Shown here one piece after another: positions 1 through 9,286 of a stretch of 64,000 nucleotides of DNA. Numbering within the stretch: position 1 is the stretch's first letter; each line of letters begins with the position of its first letter. The notes under the pieces are model-generated. The model was not told where the DNA came from and made no database searches. It saw nothing but the letters and a program-made list of their open reading frames with translations. The position numbers and the translations under genes are program-made. Origin of the DNA: JAZDCJ01 sp036311985 (GTDB taxonomy: Bacteria; Actinomycetota; Actinomycetes; Actinomycetales; Micrococcaceae); NCBI RefSeq assembly GCF_036311985.1, contig NZ_JAZDCJ010000012.1; one strand, written 5' to 3'.

Positions 1-2316
1 GCCGGTCTGCGGGATGAAGGTGGACGTCAGGGAGAACGTCTCGGCCTCCTGGTCCGGCATCTTCAGGGACAGGTAGTACGGGGGCTGCTTCACGTTGCCC
101 TCGGAGCGCGTCGGATCGTTCGGGACGATCCAGGCGTCGTTGGCCTCGTAGAAGTTGTCCGCGTCCGTGACGTGGTATCGGCCCAGGAGCTGGCGCTGGA
201 CCTTGAACAGGTCCTCCGGGTAGCGCACGTGGCTCATGAGCTCGGCGCTCATCTCGGTGAAGGGCTTGATCGTGGTCGGGAAGACCTTGGTCCACGCCTG
301 CAGGAGCGGCTCGTCCGGCTCCCACGCGTAGAGGTCCACCGAGCCGTCGTAGGCGTCGACCGTGGCCTTGACCGAGTTGCGGATGTAGTTCACCTGGCCC
401 GTGAGGCTCGTGGCGCGGTTGGCGCCCGTGAGCGAGTCGGTGACCGCGGACTCGAGCTGCTGCTGCGTGGAGTACGGGTAGTTGGCGTTCGTCGTGTAGG
501 CGTCCACGATCCACTTCACGCGCCCGTCGATGATGGCCGGGTAGGCGTTGGAGTCGACCGTCAGGTACGGGGCGACCTTCTCGACGCGCTCCTTCGGATT
601 GCGGTCGTAGAGGATCTCCGACTCGGCGTTGATCGCGTCGGAGAGCAGGAGGTCGGTCGAGCCGAACTTGAGCGCGTAGACGAGCTTGTTGAAGAAATTG
701 CCGACGTTCGGGCCGCCGCCGCCCGTGAAGGTGTAGCGCGTGTCCTGGCCCTCTTCCTCGCCCTGCGGCCGGTCGAGCTCGCGGGGCTGCCAGTCCTCCG
801 GGCCGCCGACGATCGAGTACTCCGGGGAGTACTCGCCGAAGTAGATGCGCGGCTCGTAGTCGTCGTCGCTCGCCAGGTCGCCGCGGGTCGGGATGTCCTC
901 GAGCATGAACGCGGGACGCCCGCCGGAGGCCACCTTGGCACCGTAGGCGGCGACCAGGCCGTAGCCGTGGGTGTAGGTGATGTGCTGGTTGACCCACGAG
1001 TCGGTGGGATCGACGTTGACCTCGCGGACCGCGATCACGGTGTCCTCGACCTTGCCGTCGATCTCGTAGCGGTCGACGTTCAGGGTGGGCGCGAACCGGT
1101 AGTAGGTGCGGAACTGCTGCAGCTGCGCGAAGGCGTCGGAGACGAGGTTCGGGTCCAGCAGACGGATGTTCGTCGTCGTGGCGCTGTCCTGCGCGAGGGC
1201 GTTCTGCGCCGTGTCCGTCGTGGCGTTGTAGTTGGTCGACTCCACGGCGTCGAGGCCGTAGGCCTTGCGCGTCATCTCGATGTTGTCGCGGATGTACTGC
1301 TGCTCGAGCGACTTCTCCGAGGGCACGACCTGGTACTGCTGGACGATGAACGGGTAGATGCCGCCGGCGACGAGGGCCGTGACGATCAGCATCGCGGTGC
1401 CGACGATCGGGAGCTTCCAGCGGCCCAGGATGGCGCCGAGGACGAACAGCACGGCCACGAGCACGGCGGCCACGGCGAGGATCGTCTTGGTCGGGATGAC
1501 CGCGTTGACGTCCGTGTACAGGGCGCCGGCGACGCGGCCGTCCTGGTTCAGCAGGGTCGAGTACCGGTCCAGGAAGTAGTTGCCGGCCTGCAGCAGCAGG
1601 AACACGGCGGCGGCGACGCAGATGTGGATGCGGGCGGCCTTGGAGACGACGACGCCGCCGCGCTCCTCGATCCGGATGCCCCCGTAGAGGTAGTGCATCA
1701 GGACGCCGGCGATGCCGGCGATGAGCACCACGGAGACGAGGTATCCCAGGAGGAGGCCGAGGAACGGCAGGGTGTTCATGTAGAAGGACAGGTCCAGTCC
1801 GAACCGCGGATCGGCCTCGCCGTAGGGCACCTGGTTGAAGAAGAGCAGGACCTGCTGCCACTGGCCGGTCACGGCCGTTGCGGCGAAGGCGCCGATCACC
1901 ACGGGGATGCCGATCATCAGCAGGCGGCGGATGGGCTCGAGCTGCGACTGGTAGCGGTGCAGGCTGTCCTGGATCTGCGTGTCCGGTGCGTAGACCGGAC
2001 GGGAACGGAACGCCAGGGTCAGGCTCGTCCAGATCGCGGCCGCCATCAGCACGAAGGCGATCGCGAAGATGGCCGCCTTGGTGAGGTTCTGCTTCCAGAA
2101 CACTTCCGAGAACCCGAGCTGGTTGTACCAGAGGACGTCGGCGTAGATGTTCGCGAAGAAGACGAACGCCGCCACGAGGAGGCCGATGATCACCACCGTG
2201 GGCATGAGCGCGGAAGGCCTGCGCGGGGGCCCTTGCTGGGGCGGGGCTCCCCCGCCGGCTGGCTCGCCGGGCCCTTGCGGGCGTCCGCCGAATGGACTGT
2301 CAGCGCCAAAACTCAC
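1..2316 (-). CDS. UPF0182 family integral membrane protein (3' end outside window)
   Basis: The minus-strand frame is open from GTG at 2316 to the window edge, so at least 772 codons are present and the C-terminus is missing. A Gly/Pro-rich cytoplasmic head of about 35 residues (SFGADSPFGGRPQGP) is followed by a first membrane segment (PTVVIIGLLVAAFVFFANIY) and more hydrophobic segments, then a long hydrophilic region, as in the UPF0182 family of large actinobacterial membrane proteins. Their biochemical role is not established. GTG 2316 is preceded by the purine-rich GAGGATGAGG; the ATG 14 nt upstream is out of frame. The gene lies downstream of the YlbL-like protease in the same direction, separated by 144 bp. 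Family assignment is firm, function unknown. Confidence 0.88.
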   Translation of the reverse strand, partial: MSFGADSPFGGRPQGPGEPAGGGAPPQQGPPRRPSALMPTVVIIGLLVAAFVFFANIYADVLWYNQLGFSEVFWKQNLTKAAIFAIAFVLMAAAIWTSLTLAFRSRPVYAPDTQIQDSLHRYQSQLEPIRRLLMIGIPVVIGAFAATAVTGQWQQVLLFFNQVPYGEADPRFGLDLSFYMNTLPFLGLLLGYLVSVVLIAGIAGVLMHYLYGGIRIEERGGVVVSKAARIHICVAAAVFLLLQAGNYFLDRYSTLLNQDGRVAGALYTDVNAVIPTKTILAVAAVLVAVLFVLGAILGRWKLPIVGTAMLIVTALVAGGIYPFIVQQYQVVPSEKSLEQQYIRDNIEMTRKAYGLDAVESTNYNATTDTAQNALAQDSATTTNIRLLDPNLVSDAFAQLQQFRTYYRFAPTLNVDRYEIDGKVEDTVIAVREVNVDPTDSWVNQHITYTHGYGLVAAYGAKVASGGRPAFMLEDIPTRGDLASDDDYEPRIYFGEYSPEYSIVGGPEDWQPRELDRPQGEEEGQDTRYTFTGGGGPNVGNFFNKLVYALKFGSTDLLLSDAINAESEILYDRNPKERVEKVAPYLTVDSNAYPAIIDGRVKWIVDAYTTNANYPYSTQQQLESAVTDSLTGANRATSLTGQVNYIRNSVKATVDAYDGSVDLYAWEPDEPLLQAWTKVFPTTIKPFTEMSAELMSHVRYPEDLFKVQRQLLGRYHVTDADNFYEANDAWIVPNDPTRSEGNVKQPPYYLSLKMPDQEAETFSLTSTFIPQTG

Positions 2317-2460
2317 TGTATGAACCTCATCCTCGGGGTATGGTTCTGCACCGCCGACGGCTTGAGGGCGGTTTGCGTACCATTCTGCCTTGTGTACGAC
2401 GACGGGGGCGAACCGCGGGTTCCCGGGTTCCGGGATCGAAAGCCGATCGTGACCTGACGG

Positions 2461-3600
2461 TCAGCCGCAGGCGGGCAGCGAGGCCGGGTCCTCCCCCGCG
2501 GCGACGTGCTCGAGCGCGGCGCGCGCGTCGTCGAGCGTCTCGACCTTGACGACGGAAAGCCCGTCCGGGATGCGGCCGAGGACCTCTTCGCAGTTCCCCG
2601 CCGGGGCGAGGAACAGCTCGGCCCCGTTGTCGCGGGCCCCGACGAGCTTCTGCGCGATCCCTCCAATGGGGCCGACGGCGCCCGCGGCGTCGATGGTCCC
2701 GGTGCCGGCCACGTGCCTCCCGCCGGCGAGCTCGCCGGGGGTGAGCGTGTCGATGAGCCCGAGGGAGAACATGAGGCCCGCGCTCGGCCCGCCGACGTTG
2801 GTCAGCGTGAAGTCGACGTCGAACGGGAAGTCGTAGGCGGTGTCGAGGAAGACGCCGAGGAGGCGCTGGCCCTCGGGCGAGGCCGCGGTGACGACCTCGA
2901 CCTCGAGCTCCTCGCCGTCCCGCTCGAGCCCGAGCATGCTGGGGGCGTCGCCGGCGTCCTGAAGCCGCTCGCGCAGCATGGTCGCGTCGGCGATCCGCTC
3001 CCCGTTGACCGTGCGCAGGACGTCGCCCTGCTGCAGGATCCCGGCATTGGTGGCGGTGGCGAGCTCCGCGACCGAGATGGTCTGCCCGTACTCGATCCCG
3101 AGGCTGCCGAGGGCGGCGGCGACCGAGGTCTGCTGGGAGGAGTCCATCTGCGCGGTGTTCTGCTCGGTGATCTGCTCGTCGGTCGTGCCCCGCGGGTAGA
3201 CGGTCTCCTCCGGGTAGACGTCCTGCGCCGGGTCGACCCAGCCCTGGAGCACCTGGAAGAACGGGATGCGGCGGTCGGCCCCGCCCCGGACGTAGACCGT
3301 GGTCAGGTCCAGGGGCCCCTCCGGCTGGAACGACTCGCGGCCGCTGACGCGGATGACGGGCTCGCCGTCGACGATCCCGACCGTGTTGATCGCCGGTCCG
3401 GGCGACTCGACGACGAACGGGCTCGGCAGCGCCATGGCGCCGAAGCCCGTCACGAGGGCGACGGCCGTCGACCCGATGAGGGCCCGCTGGATGCGCGTCC
3501 TGCGGACGGCGTCGGCCGCCGGCCGGTGGGATCCCCCGGCTCCCGCGGGGCCTCCCGCGTCCGCGGGATCGGCGGGCCCGCCGAGCTGATGCTGCGTCAC
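2461..3600 (-). CDS. YlbL-like PDZ domain / Lon-type S16 serine protease
   Basis: This 379-residue protein has one membrane anchor near residues 38-58 (ALIGSTAVALVTGFGAM), then a PDZ domain around residues 165-215, then a Lon-type S16 proteolytic domain. The catalytic serine is visible in GGPSAGLMFSLG near residue 270, and the partner lysine in GGIAQKLVGARDNGAELFL near residue 315. This fits the YlbL family of membrane-anchored, outward-facing proteases without an ATPase domain. The start is GTG 3600 with AAGGGA upstream. It precedes the UPF0182 gene and is divergent from the DUF2342 gene, the same order as Rv3194c-Rv3195 in Mycobacterium tuberculosis as I recall it. The substrate is unknown. 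Confidence 0.88.
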   Translation of the reverse strand: MTQHQLGGPADPADAGGPAGAGGSHRPAADAVRRTRIQRALIGSTAVALVTGFGAMALPSPFVVESPGPAINTVGIVDGEPVIRVSGRESFQPEGPLDLTTVYVRGGADRRIPFFQVLQGWVDPAQDVYPEETVYPRGTTDEQITEQNTAQMDSSQQTSVAAALGSLGIEYGQTISVAELATATNAGILQQGDVLRTVNGERIADATMLRERLQDAGDAPSMLGLERDGEELEVEVVTAASPEGQRLLGVFLDTAYDFPFDVDFTLTNVGGPSAGLMFSLGLIDTLTPGELAGGRHVAGTGTIDAAGAVGPIGGIAQKLVGARDNGAELFLAPAGNCEEVLGRIPDGLSVVKVETLDDARAALEHVAAGEDPASLPACG

Positions 3601-3746
3601 GTTCAGGTGTCCCTTCTGCCTCGGGCCCCGTGGCCCCTCCGGCGCGGCCGTTCGGCCTCCCCTAGGCTACTCGCTGCCGAGCGGGATCGGCTTTGCCCAC
3701 AGCGAACCGACGGCGATTTCCATGGGTCTCCCGGGGTGGCCGGGGG

Positions 3747-3752
3747 TACCGT
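3747..3752 (+). promoter_or_regulatory. -10 box of DUF2342 gene, leaderless spacing
   Basis: TACCGT ends 6 nt before ATG 3759, which would put the transcription start at or within one base of the start codon. This box supports starting the protein at 3759 rather than at the in-frame ATG at 3693. Confidence 0.5.
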
Positions 3753-3758
3753 GGTCGC

Positions 3759-5243
3759 ATGGCTGAGAACCCCCCGAACCCCCGTCCCGACGGCTCCGAC
3801 GACCCCGAGGAGCCGGGACGCCAGGATCCGTTCGCCGAGATGCTCTCCGGCCTCTTCGGGGGCCAGCTGCCCGCCGGCTTCGACCCGAAGGACCTCCCCG
3901 AGGGCCTCGGCGCCGCGATGGGGATGCCCAACGACCCCGAGGCGATGCAGGCGATGTTCCGCCAGGTGCAGGCCATGATGGGCGCCATGGCCACGGGCGA
4001 CGGCGGCCCGGTGAACTGGAAGCTGGCCCGGGATTCCGCGCGCCAGGCGACCGCGGGCTCCGACCCGGCCGTCAGCCCGGCCCGCGCCGGCGCCGTCGGG
4101 GACGCCGGGCGGCTGGCCGAGCTGTGGCTGGACCAGGCCACGTCGTTCACCTCGCCCGCCTCCGGCTTCACCGCGCTGTCCCGGGCCGAGTGGGTCGAGA
4201 AGACGATGGACACGTGGAAGACCCTGACCGAGCCGGTGGCCGTCAGCGTCGCCGGCGCCATCAGCCAGGCGATGCGGGAGCAGATGCCCGAGGAGCTCAA
4301 GCCGATGCTCGGCGGGGCGCAGGGCATGTTCCAGAACCTCGGCGGGGCCATGTTCGGCCTGCAGCTGGGAACGGCCGTCGGCGGACTGGCCAAGGACGTC
4401 CTCGGCTCGAGCGACATCGGCCTGCCGCTGGCGGGCCCCGCACCCGCGCTCGTGCCCGTCAATGTCGCCGCGTTCGGCGAGGGGCTCGACGTCCCCGAAC
4501 AGGAGGTCCTCCTGTTCGCGGCGCTGCGCGAGGCCGCGCATACGCGCCTCTTCGCCCGCGTGCCGTGGCTGCGCGCGCACGTCCTCGGCGCGATCGGGGA
4601 CTACGCCCGCGGCATCCACATCGACCTGTCGAAGATCGAGGAGGCCGTGCGCGACATCGATCCGTCCAACCCCGAGTCGCTGCAGGGCGCGGTGACCGAG
4701 GGGCTCTTCACGCCGCAGCGCACGGGAGCGCAGGACGCCGCGCTGGCGAAGCTGGAGACGGCGCTGGCCCTCATCGAGGGCTGGGTCGACGAGGTCGTCG
4801 CGGCCGCCTCCTCCAACCTTCCCTCCGCCGCGGCACTGCGGGAGACCGTCCGCAGGCGCCGGGCCACGGGCGGCCCCGCCGAGCAGGCCTTCGCCTCGCT
4901 CGTGGGGCTCGAGCTGCGGCCCCGCCGGCTGCGCGACGCCGCGGCGTTCTGGGCCCAGGTTCTCGCCGACCGCGGCATCGAGGGCCGGGACGCCGTGTGG
5001 GAGCACCCCGACCTCATGCCCACGGCCGAGGACCTCGACGACCCCGCCGGCTTCGGCGGCCGCCGCGCCCTCGTGGACGCGGGCGACGCGGAGCTCGACG
5101 AGGCCCTGAACCGGCTCCTGTCCGGCGGCTACGACACGCCCGCCGCGGACGACGCCGGGGCCGCGTCCGGTCCCGGGGAACCGGACGAGGACGGTCAGGA
5201 CGACGACCCGTCCGGAGCGGGCGAGGACACCGAAGGCCGCTAG
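3759..5243 (+). CDS. DUF2342 (zinc-dependent metalloprotease-like) protein
   Basis: The 494-residue product matches the DUF2342 family. It has a Met/Gly-rich N-terminus with GFDPKDLPEGLGAAMGMP, then the conserved segment VNVAAFGEGLDVPEQEVLLF followed by AALREAAHTRLFARVPWL around residues 240-275. Databases often name the family a zinc-dependent metalloprotease, but the HExxH position here reads REAAH, so the classical first zinc-binding histidine is absent and proteolysis is doubtful. The last 40 residues are acidic and low complexity, and include one copy of the dispersed repeat (DDAGAA). ATG 3759 is chosen over 3693 because a -10 box sits 6 nt before it and homologues begin near this point. 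Confidence 0.85.
   Translation: MAENPPNPRPDGSDDPEEPGRQDPFAEMLSGLFGGQLPAGFDPKDLPEGLGAAMGMPNDPEAMQAMFRQVQAMMGAMATGDGGPVNWKLARDSARQATAGSDPAVSPARAGAVGDAGRLAELWLDQATSFTSPASGFTALSRAEWVEKTMDTWKTLTEPVAVSVAGAISQAMREQMPEELKPMLGGAQGMFQNLGGAMFGLQLGTAVGGLAKDVLGSSDIGLPLAGPAPALVPVNVAAFGEGLDVPEQEVLLFAALREAAHTRLFARVPWLRAHVLGAIGDYARGIHIDLSKIEEAVRDIDPSNPESLQGAVTEGLFTPQRTGAQDAALAKLETALALIEGWVDEVVAAASSNLPSAAALRETVRRRRATGGPAEQAFASLVGLELRPRRLRDAAAFWAQVLADRGIEGRDAVWEHPDLMPTAEDLDDPAGFGGRRALVDAGDAELDEALNRLLSGGYDTPAADDAGAASGPGEPDEDGQDDDPSGAGEDTEGR
5148..5165 (+). repeat. Dispersed repeat copy in the DUF2342 tail
   Basis: GACGACGCCGGGGCCGCG, read in frame as DDAGAA, lies in the acidic low-complexity tail. With the preceding G (5147) it matches the 33417-33437 and 50115-50135 copies over 19 bases. 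Confidence 0.6.
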
Positions 5244-5278
5244 ACCCGCCCAAGCCGTTGCCCGGCGCCGGTCGGCGG

Positions 5279-5306
5279 CGGGCCCGGTGCCTCGGTCCCG
5301 GGCCCG
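5279..5306. terminator. Possible bidirectional terminator between convergent genes
   Basis: CGGGCCCGG at 5279-5287 and its complement at 5298-5306 flank a 10-nt loop, between the ends of the DUF2342 and YgjP-like genes. There is no T-run, so this rests on position and symmetry only. Confidence 0.4.
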
Positions 5307-5348
5307 GCGGCTCCCCGCCGCGAGGCGAGGCGCAGCGGAGGTGCGGGG

Positions 5349-5987
5349 CTACGCGAGGGGCCCGGCCCCGCCGTCGTCCGGGTCCCCGCCGTCCAGCGGG
5401 TCCGCTCCGCTGTCCGCCGGCCCACCGCCCGCGGCGAGCCGCGTGCCGAAACCGACGCCCGCGAGGAACGCCTTCGCCTCGGCCAGGCGCGGGTAGCGCT
5501 TCTCCAGGGTCCGGAACGCGGGTCCGTGCCCGCCCGGAGCCACGAGGTGGGCGAGCTCGTGGTGGAGCACGTAGTCGAGCACCCAGTCCGGAATCTCCTG
5601 CAAACGGTGGGAGATCCGGATCGTGCCGTCCGCCGGCGTGGCCGAGCCCCAGCGGGAGTTCTGGTTCGTGACCCAGCGGACGGAGAGGGGGCGCGCCCGC
5701 CCCTCGAGCAGCTCGGCGCTCAGCCGGGCGGCGCGGCGCATCAGCTCCTCGTCGTTGCGGCCCGAGGCCCGGCCCCGGCGGCGGTCGCGCCCGGCCTTCA
5801 GCCGCCCCACCATCTCCTCGATCCAGTGTTCCTCCTGCGCGCGGCTCAGGTGCGCGGGAACGGAGACGACGGCCTCGGCGCCCTTCCACGCCGCAGACAC
5901 GGTCTTGCGGCGCCGGGCCGAGCGGACGACGCGGACGCGGAGCCCGTCGTCGAGCACGAGCACGCGCTCACCGGGTTGCAAGGGCAT
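5349..5987 (-). CDS. YgjP-like / DUF45 zinc metallopeptidase
   Basis: A 212-residue protein with the HExxH zinc site in LDYVLHHELAHLVAPGGHGP near residues 140-158. It is preceded by the family signature VRWVTNQNSRWGSATPADGT near residue 105. This is the arrangement of the YgjP-like (DUF45, SprT-related) metallopeptidases, whose substrate is unknown. ATG 5987 has a good AGGAGA ribosome site 5-6 nt upstream; the open frame extends another 35 codons, but that extension is not family-like. The C-terminus is a short Asp/Gly-rich tail. It is convergent with the DUF2342 gene and divergent from the ThiF-like gene. Confidence 0.85.
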   Translation of the reverse strand: MPLQPGERVLVLDDGLRVRVVRSARRRKTVSAAWKGAEAVVSVPAHLSRAQEEHWIEEMVGRLKAGRDRRRGRASGRNDEELMRRAARLSAELLEGRARPLSVRWVTNQNSRWGSATPADGTIRISHRLQEIPDWVLDYVLHHELAHLVAPGGHGPAFRTLEKRYPRLAEAKAFLAGVGFGTRLAAGGGPADSGADPLDGGDPDDGGAGPLA

Positions 5988-6118
5988 GGGGTCTCCTGAT
6001 CTGTCGTCGCGGTCCCACTCTCCCGCGAAAGGCTGTGGATAGCCCGTTCCGGGGCCTTGGCGCGTGCCACGATGGCTAGTCCCGGCGGGCATCGCCGGCG
6101 AGACACCAGGAGGCCATC

Positions 6119-7153
6119 ATGCGCATCAATCCCGGATTACGGGTGATCAGCCTAGCCGACGGTTCCGTCTGCATCGGGGCCACGGCCGGCGGGCTGTGGA
6201 TAGACGGGCTCGACGCCCGCGACAAGGCGTTCATCGACGCCCTCGCGTCGCCCGCGGGCGCCCCGGCGGACGGACCCGGCACCGCCCCGAGGGGTTCCTC
6301 GTCCGGCGGATCCGGCGCGGACGCCCTCCCGGACGCCGAGCGGCGGGGCGAGCTCCTGGCGATCCTCGAACCGGTCCTCGTCGCGGACGCCGCGTACCGG
6401 ATCCCCGGGGTCCGCGCGTCCCGGCTCGCCCCCGACATCGCGCAATGGTCCGCGGCCTACGGGCTGCACGCGGGCCCGCTCGTCGAACGGCGGATGCGCG
6501 CCGTGGTCCGCATCCACGGGCTCGACCGCTGCGGCCAGACCGTGGCCGTGCTCCTCGCGGCGGCCGGGATCGGATCCCTCCAGCTCTGCGACCCCCGGCC
6601 CGTCGAGGCAGGCGACCTCGGCGCCGGACCGCTGCGCCTCGCCGACCTCGGCCTGGAGCGGCCCCGCGCCCTGGCCCGGCACCTGGGCCGGCACTGGCCG
6701 CATGCCTCCCTGTCGACGTGGGAACCGGGAACGGGAGGGACCACCCAGGAGGCGGACGCCGTCGTCGCCGTCGGATCGCCGTGGCTCGACGAGGACCTCG
6801 CCGCGTACCTCGCCGCCACCGACGTGCCCCACTTGCGCGTCGCGTGCGGCGAGGCGGGATCCGGCGTCGGGCCGCTCGTCGTCCCCGGGGCCACGCCGTG
6901 CCTGGACTGCGCGGCGGACGCCGGCTTGCCCGCCGCGGTGCCGCGGACGGCCACGTGCGCCGGTCCTACCGAGGTCTCGCTCGCGGCGGCCGCCGCGGGC
7001 CTGGCCGTCCAGCAGATCCTGATGCTCGTCGACGGCGTCCAGGTTCCCGCCGCGGCCGGTGCCGTCCTGGAGCTGGACCTGGCGACGGGCGGCGTCGGAA
7101 CGCGGGCCGTGGCCGCCCGGCCCGGCTGCCTGTGCCTGCTGAGGGCCGCGTAG
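6119..7153 (+). CDS. Degenerate ThiF/E1-like protein, orphan
   Basis: This 344-residue protein resembles the ThiF/MoeB (E1-like) adenylation fold, best seen from about residue 125: VVRIHGLDRCGQTVAVLLAA, then LQLCDPRPVEAGDLG, and a later CLDC and CLC pair that could bind zinc. The nucleotide-binding GxGxxG loop reads GLDRCG, and the Asn and Arg that follow the acidic motif in active E1 enzymes (NLxRQ) are missing. Adenylating activity therefore looks unlikely. No ubiquitin-like or peptide substrate gene is adjacent. A gene of similar size follows the DUF2342 gene in other actinobacteria, which suggests a conserved non-catalytic role. AGGAGG lies about 5 nt before ATG 6119. Confidence 0.72.
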   Translation: MRINPGLRVISLADGSVCIGATAGGLWIDGLDARDKAFIDALASPAGAPADGPGTAPRGSSSGGSGADALPDAERRGELLAILEPVLVADAAYRIPGVRASRLAPDIAQWSAAYGLHAGPLVERRMRAVVRIHGLDRCGQTVAVLLAAAGIGSLQLCDPRPVEAGDLGAGPLRLADLGLERPRALARHLGRHWPHASLSTWEPGTGGTTQEADAVVAVGSPWLDEDLAAYLAATDVPHLRVACGEAGSGVGPLVVPGATPCLDCAADAGLPAAVPRTATCAGPTEVSLAAAAAGLAVQQILMLVDGVQVPAAAGAVLELDLATGGVGTRAVAARPGCLCLLRAA

Positions 7154-7163
7154 GCTCCGCGCC

Positions 7164-9281
7164 TCAGGCGCCGGGCGCCCCCGCCGAGAGGATGTCCAGG
7201 ACATCGCGTCCGTAGCGCTCGAGCTTGCCCGCCCCGACGCCGGGGACCTTGACCAGGCCGGCGGGATCGCTCGGCATGGCCTCGGCGATGGCCATCAGCG
7301 TGGCGTCGGTGAAGACGACGAACGCCGGGACGGCCGCCTCCTGCGAGACCTTCAGCCGCCAGGCCCGCAGCTCCTCGAACACGGCCTCGTCGTACCCGGG
7401 CGGGCAGCCGTTGCAGCGGCCGAGCTTGCGCTCCGCCGCCGACATGAGCATGGTGCCGCAGATCCGGCACGTCGCCGGCCCGGACGGGCGCTTGCGGCCG
7501 GAACGGCGGGCCGGCGCGTCCCCCGTGCGGCTCGAGGACGCGGGGCGCAGCCCGTCCAGGAAGCGCGAGGGGCGCCGGTTGGCGCGGCCGCCCGGGGTCC
7601 GGGACAGCGACCAGCTCAGCTGCAGGTGCTCGCGGGCACGCGTGATGCCCACGTAGAGCAGGCGGCGCTCCTCGTCGAAGCCCGCCTGGTCCTCGGCGAA
7701 GGAGATCGGCATGAGCCCCTCGCTCAGGCCCACGAGGAACACGGCGTCCCATTCCAGGCCCTTGGCGGAGTGGAGCGAGGCGAGGGTGACGCCCTGGACC
7801 GTCGGGGCGTGCTGCGTCGAGGCGCGCTCGTCGAGCTCGGCCACGAACTCCGCCAGGGTGAACGGCGTCTCGCGGCCCGCGCGGGAGCGCTCGAGCTCCC
7901 CGGCGAGCGCCACGAGGGCCGAGAGCGACTCCCAGCGCTCGCGCACGGCGCCCGAACCCGACGGCGGCTCGGCGGTGTAGCCGAGCGAGGCCAGGATGTC
8001 GCGGCACTGCTGCGGGACCGGGTCGTCCGACTCGACCCGCGCCGCGGCGCGCAGCTGCAGGACCGCGTCGCGGACCTCGCGGCGCTGGAAGAACCGCTCG
8101 CCGCCGCGCAGCTGGTAGCCGATCCCGGCGGCGGAGAGCGCCTGCTCGTAGGACTCGGACTGGCCGTTCGTGCGGAACAGGACGGCGATCTCGGCCGGCC
8201 GCACGCCGTCGTCGATGAGCGCGCGGATCCGGCCGGCGACGTGGGCCGCCTCCGCCTCGTCGTCGGTGCACTCGGTGAACGCCGGCTCGGGGCCGGCCGG
8301 GCGCTGGGCGATGAGCTCGAGCGGCTGCGGCCAGGCCACGCCCTGCCCGGGGATCCCCGGTTCGGGGCGTCGTGACGCGAGGAGGCGGTTGGCCAGGTGC
8401 ACGACCTGCGGGGTGGAGCGGTAGTCGCGGACGAGCTTGACCACGGGGGCGCCCGGGTGGCGTTCGGTGAATTTCAGGAGGTGCGACGGCGTGGCCCCGG
8501 TGAACGAGTAGATCGTCTGGCTTGCGTCGCCGACCACGCACAGCTCGCCGCGACCGCCGAGCCACAGGTCCAGGAGGCGCTGCTGCAGGGGAGAGACGTC
8601 CTGGTACTCGTCGACGACGAAGTGCCGGTACTGTCCGCGGACCGCCGCGGCGACCTTCTCGTCCTCGTCGAGGATCCCCACGGTGAGCAGCAGGACGTCC
8701 TCGAAGTCGATCAGGTTCCGGTCCGTCTTGACGTCCTCGTAGGACTGGAAGAGGCGGGAGACCGTCGTCAGGTCGAGCCCCGCCGGCTGGCCGCGGCCGG
8801 CTGCCGCGGCGAGGTAGCTCTCCGGCGTGTGCATCGAGACCTTGGCCCACTCGACCTCGGCGGCGAGGTCGCGCAGCGCCGCCCGGTCGGTGGAGATGCG
8901 CAGGCGGCGGGCGGCCTCGGCGAGCAGCTGGGCCTTGTGGTCCACGATGGCCGGCAGCTGCCCGCCGATGGCCTGCGGCCAGAAGAACTGCAGCTGGCGC
9001 AGCGCCGCGGCGTGGAAGGTGCGCGCCTGGACGCCGCCGGCGCCGAGGTCGCGCAGGCGGGTCCGCATCTCGCTCGCGGCGCGCGCGGTGAACGTCACGG
9101 CGAGGACCTGGTTGGGCCGGTAGGCCTGCGTGTGGACGCCGTAGGCGATCCGGTGGGTGATGGCCCGGGTCTTGCCCGTCCCCGCGCCGGCGAGGACGCA
9201 CAGCGGGCCGTTCAGCGTCGTGGCGACCTGGCGCTGTTCGTCGTCCAGTCCGTCCAGGATGGTCTCTTCGAGGCTCGTCAT
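7164..9281 (-). CDS. uvrD2: UvrD2-type ATP-dependent DNA helicase with HRDC domain
   Basis: A 705-residue superfamily 1 DNA helicase. The Walker A motif is VLAGAGTGKTRAITHRIAYG near residue 35, Walker B and the DEYQDVSPLQQRLLDLW motif lie near residue 210, and GDASQTIYSFTG near 240. The C-terminal half carries a four-cysteine element (CRICG...CNGCPPG near 610-635) and an HRDC domain in the last 70 residues. This is the arrangement of mycobacterial UvrD2, a 3'-5' unwinding repair helicase. ATG 9281 is chosen because the catalytic core starts here; the upstream open frame belongs to the neighbouring gene. It lies 5 bp after nudC, so the two are probably cotranscribed. Confidence 0.93.
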   Translation of the reverse strand: MTSLEETILDGLDDEQRQVATTLNGPLCVLAGAGTGKTRAITHRIAYGVHTQAYRPNQVLAVTFTARAASEMRTRLRDLGAGGVQARTFHAAALRQLQFFWPQAIGGQLPAIVDHKAQLLAEAARRLRISTDRAALRDLAAEVEWAKVSMHTPESYLAAAAGRGQPAGLDLTTVSRLFQSYEDVKTDRNLIDFEDVLLLTVGILDEDEKVAAAVRGQYRHFVVDEYQDVSPLQQRLLDLWLGGRGELCVVGDASQTIYSFTGATPSHLLKFTERHPGAPVVKLVRDYRSTPQVVHLANRLLASRRPEPGIPGQGVAWPQPLELIAQRPAGPEPAFTECTDDEAEAAHVAGRIRALIDDGVRPAEIAVLFRTNGQSESYEQALSAAGIGYQLRGGERFFQRREVRDAVLQLRAAARVESDDPVPQQCRDILASLGYTAEPPSGSGAVRERWESLSALVALAGELERSRAGRETPFTLAEFVAELDERASTQHAPTVQGVTLASLHSAKGLEWDAVFLVGLSEGLMPISFAEDQAGFDEERRLLYVGITRAREHLQLSWSLSRTPGGRANRRPSRFLDGLRPASSSRTGDAPARRSGRKRPSGPATCRICGTMLMSAAERKLGRCNGCPPGYDEAVFEELRAWRLKVSQEAAVPAFVVFTDATLMAIAEAMPSDPAGLVKVPGVGAGKLERYGRDVLDILSAGAPGA

Positions 9282-9286
9282 GGGCT

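Noticed and set aside
172..2457. 761-codon plus-strand open frame
   Set aside because: It is antisense to the UPF0182 gene; Val/Arg/Asp/Leu-rich composition and no domain. GC-rich third positions leave long antisense frames open.
3759..5243. Active zinc protease
   Set aside because: The HExxH site reads REAAH, so the name used in databases is kept only as a family label.
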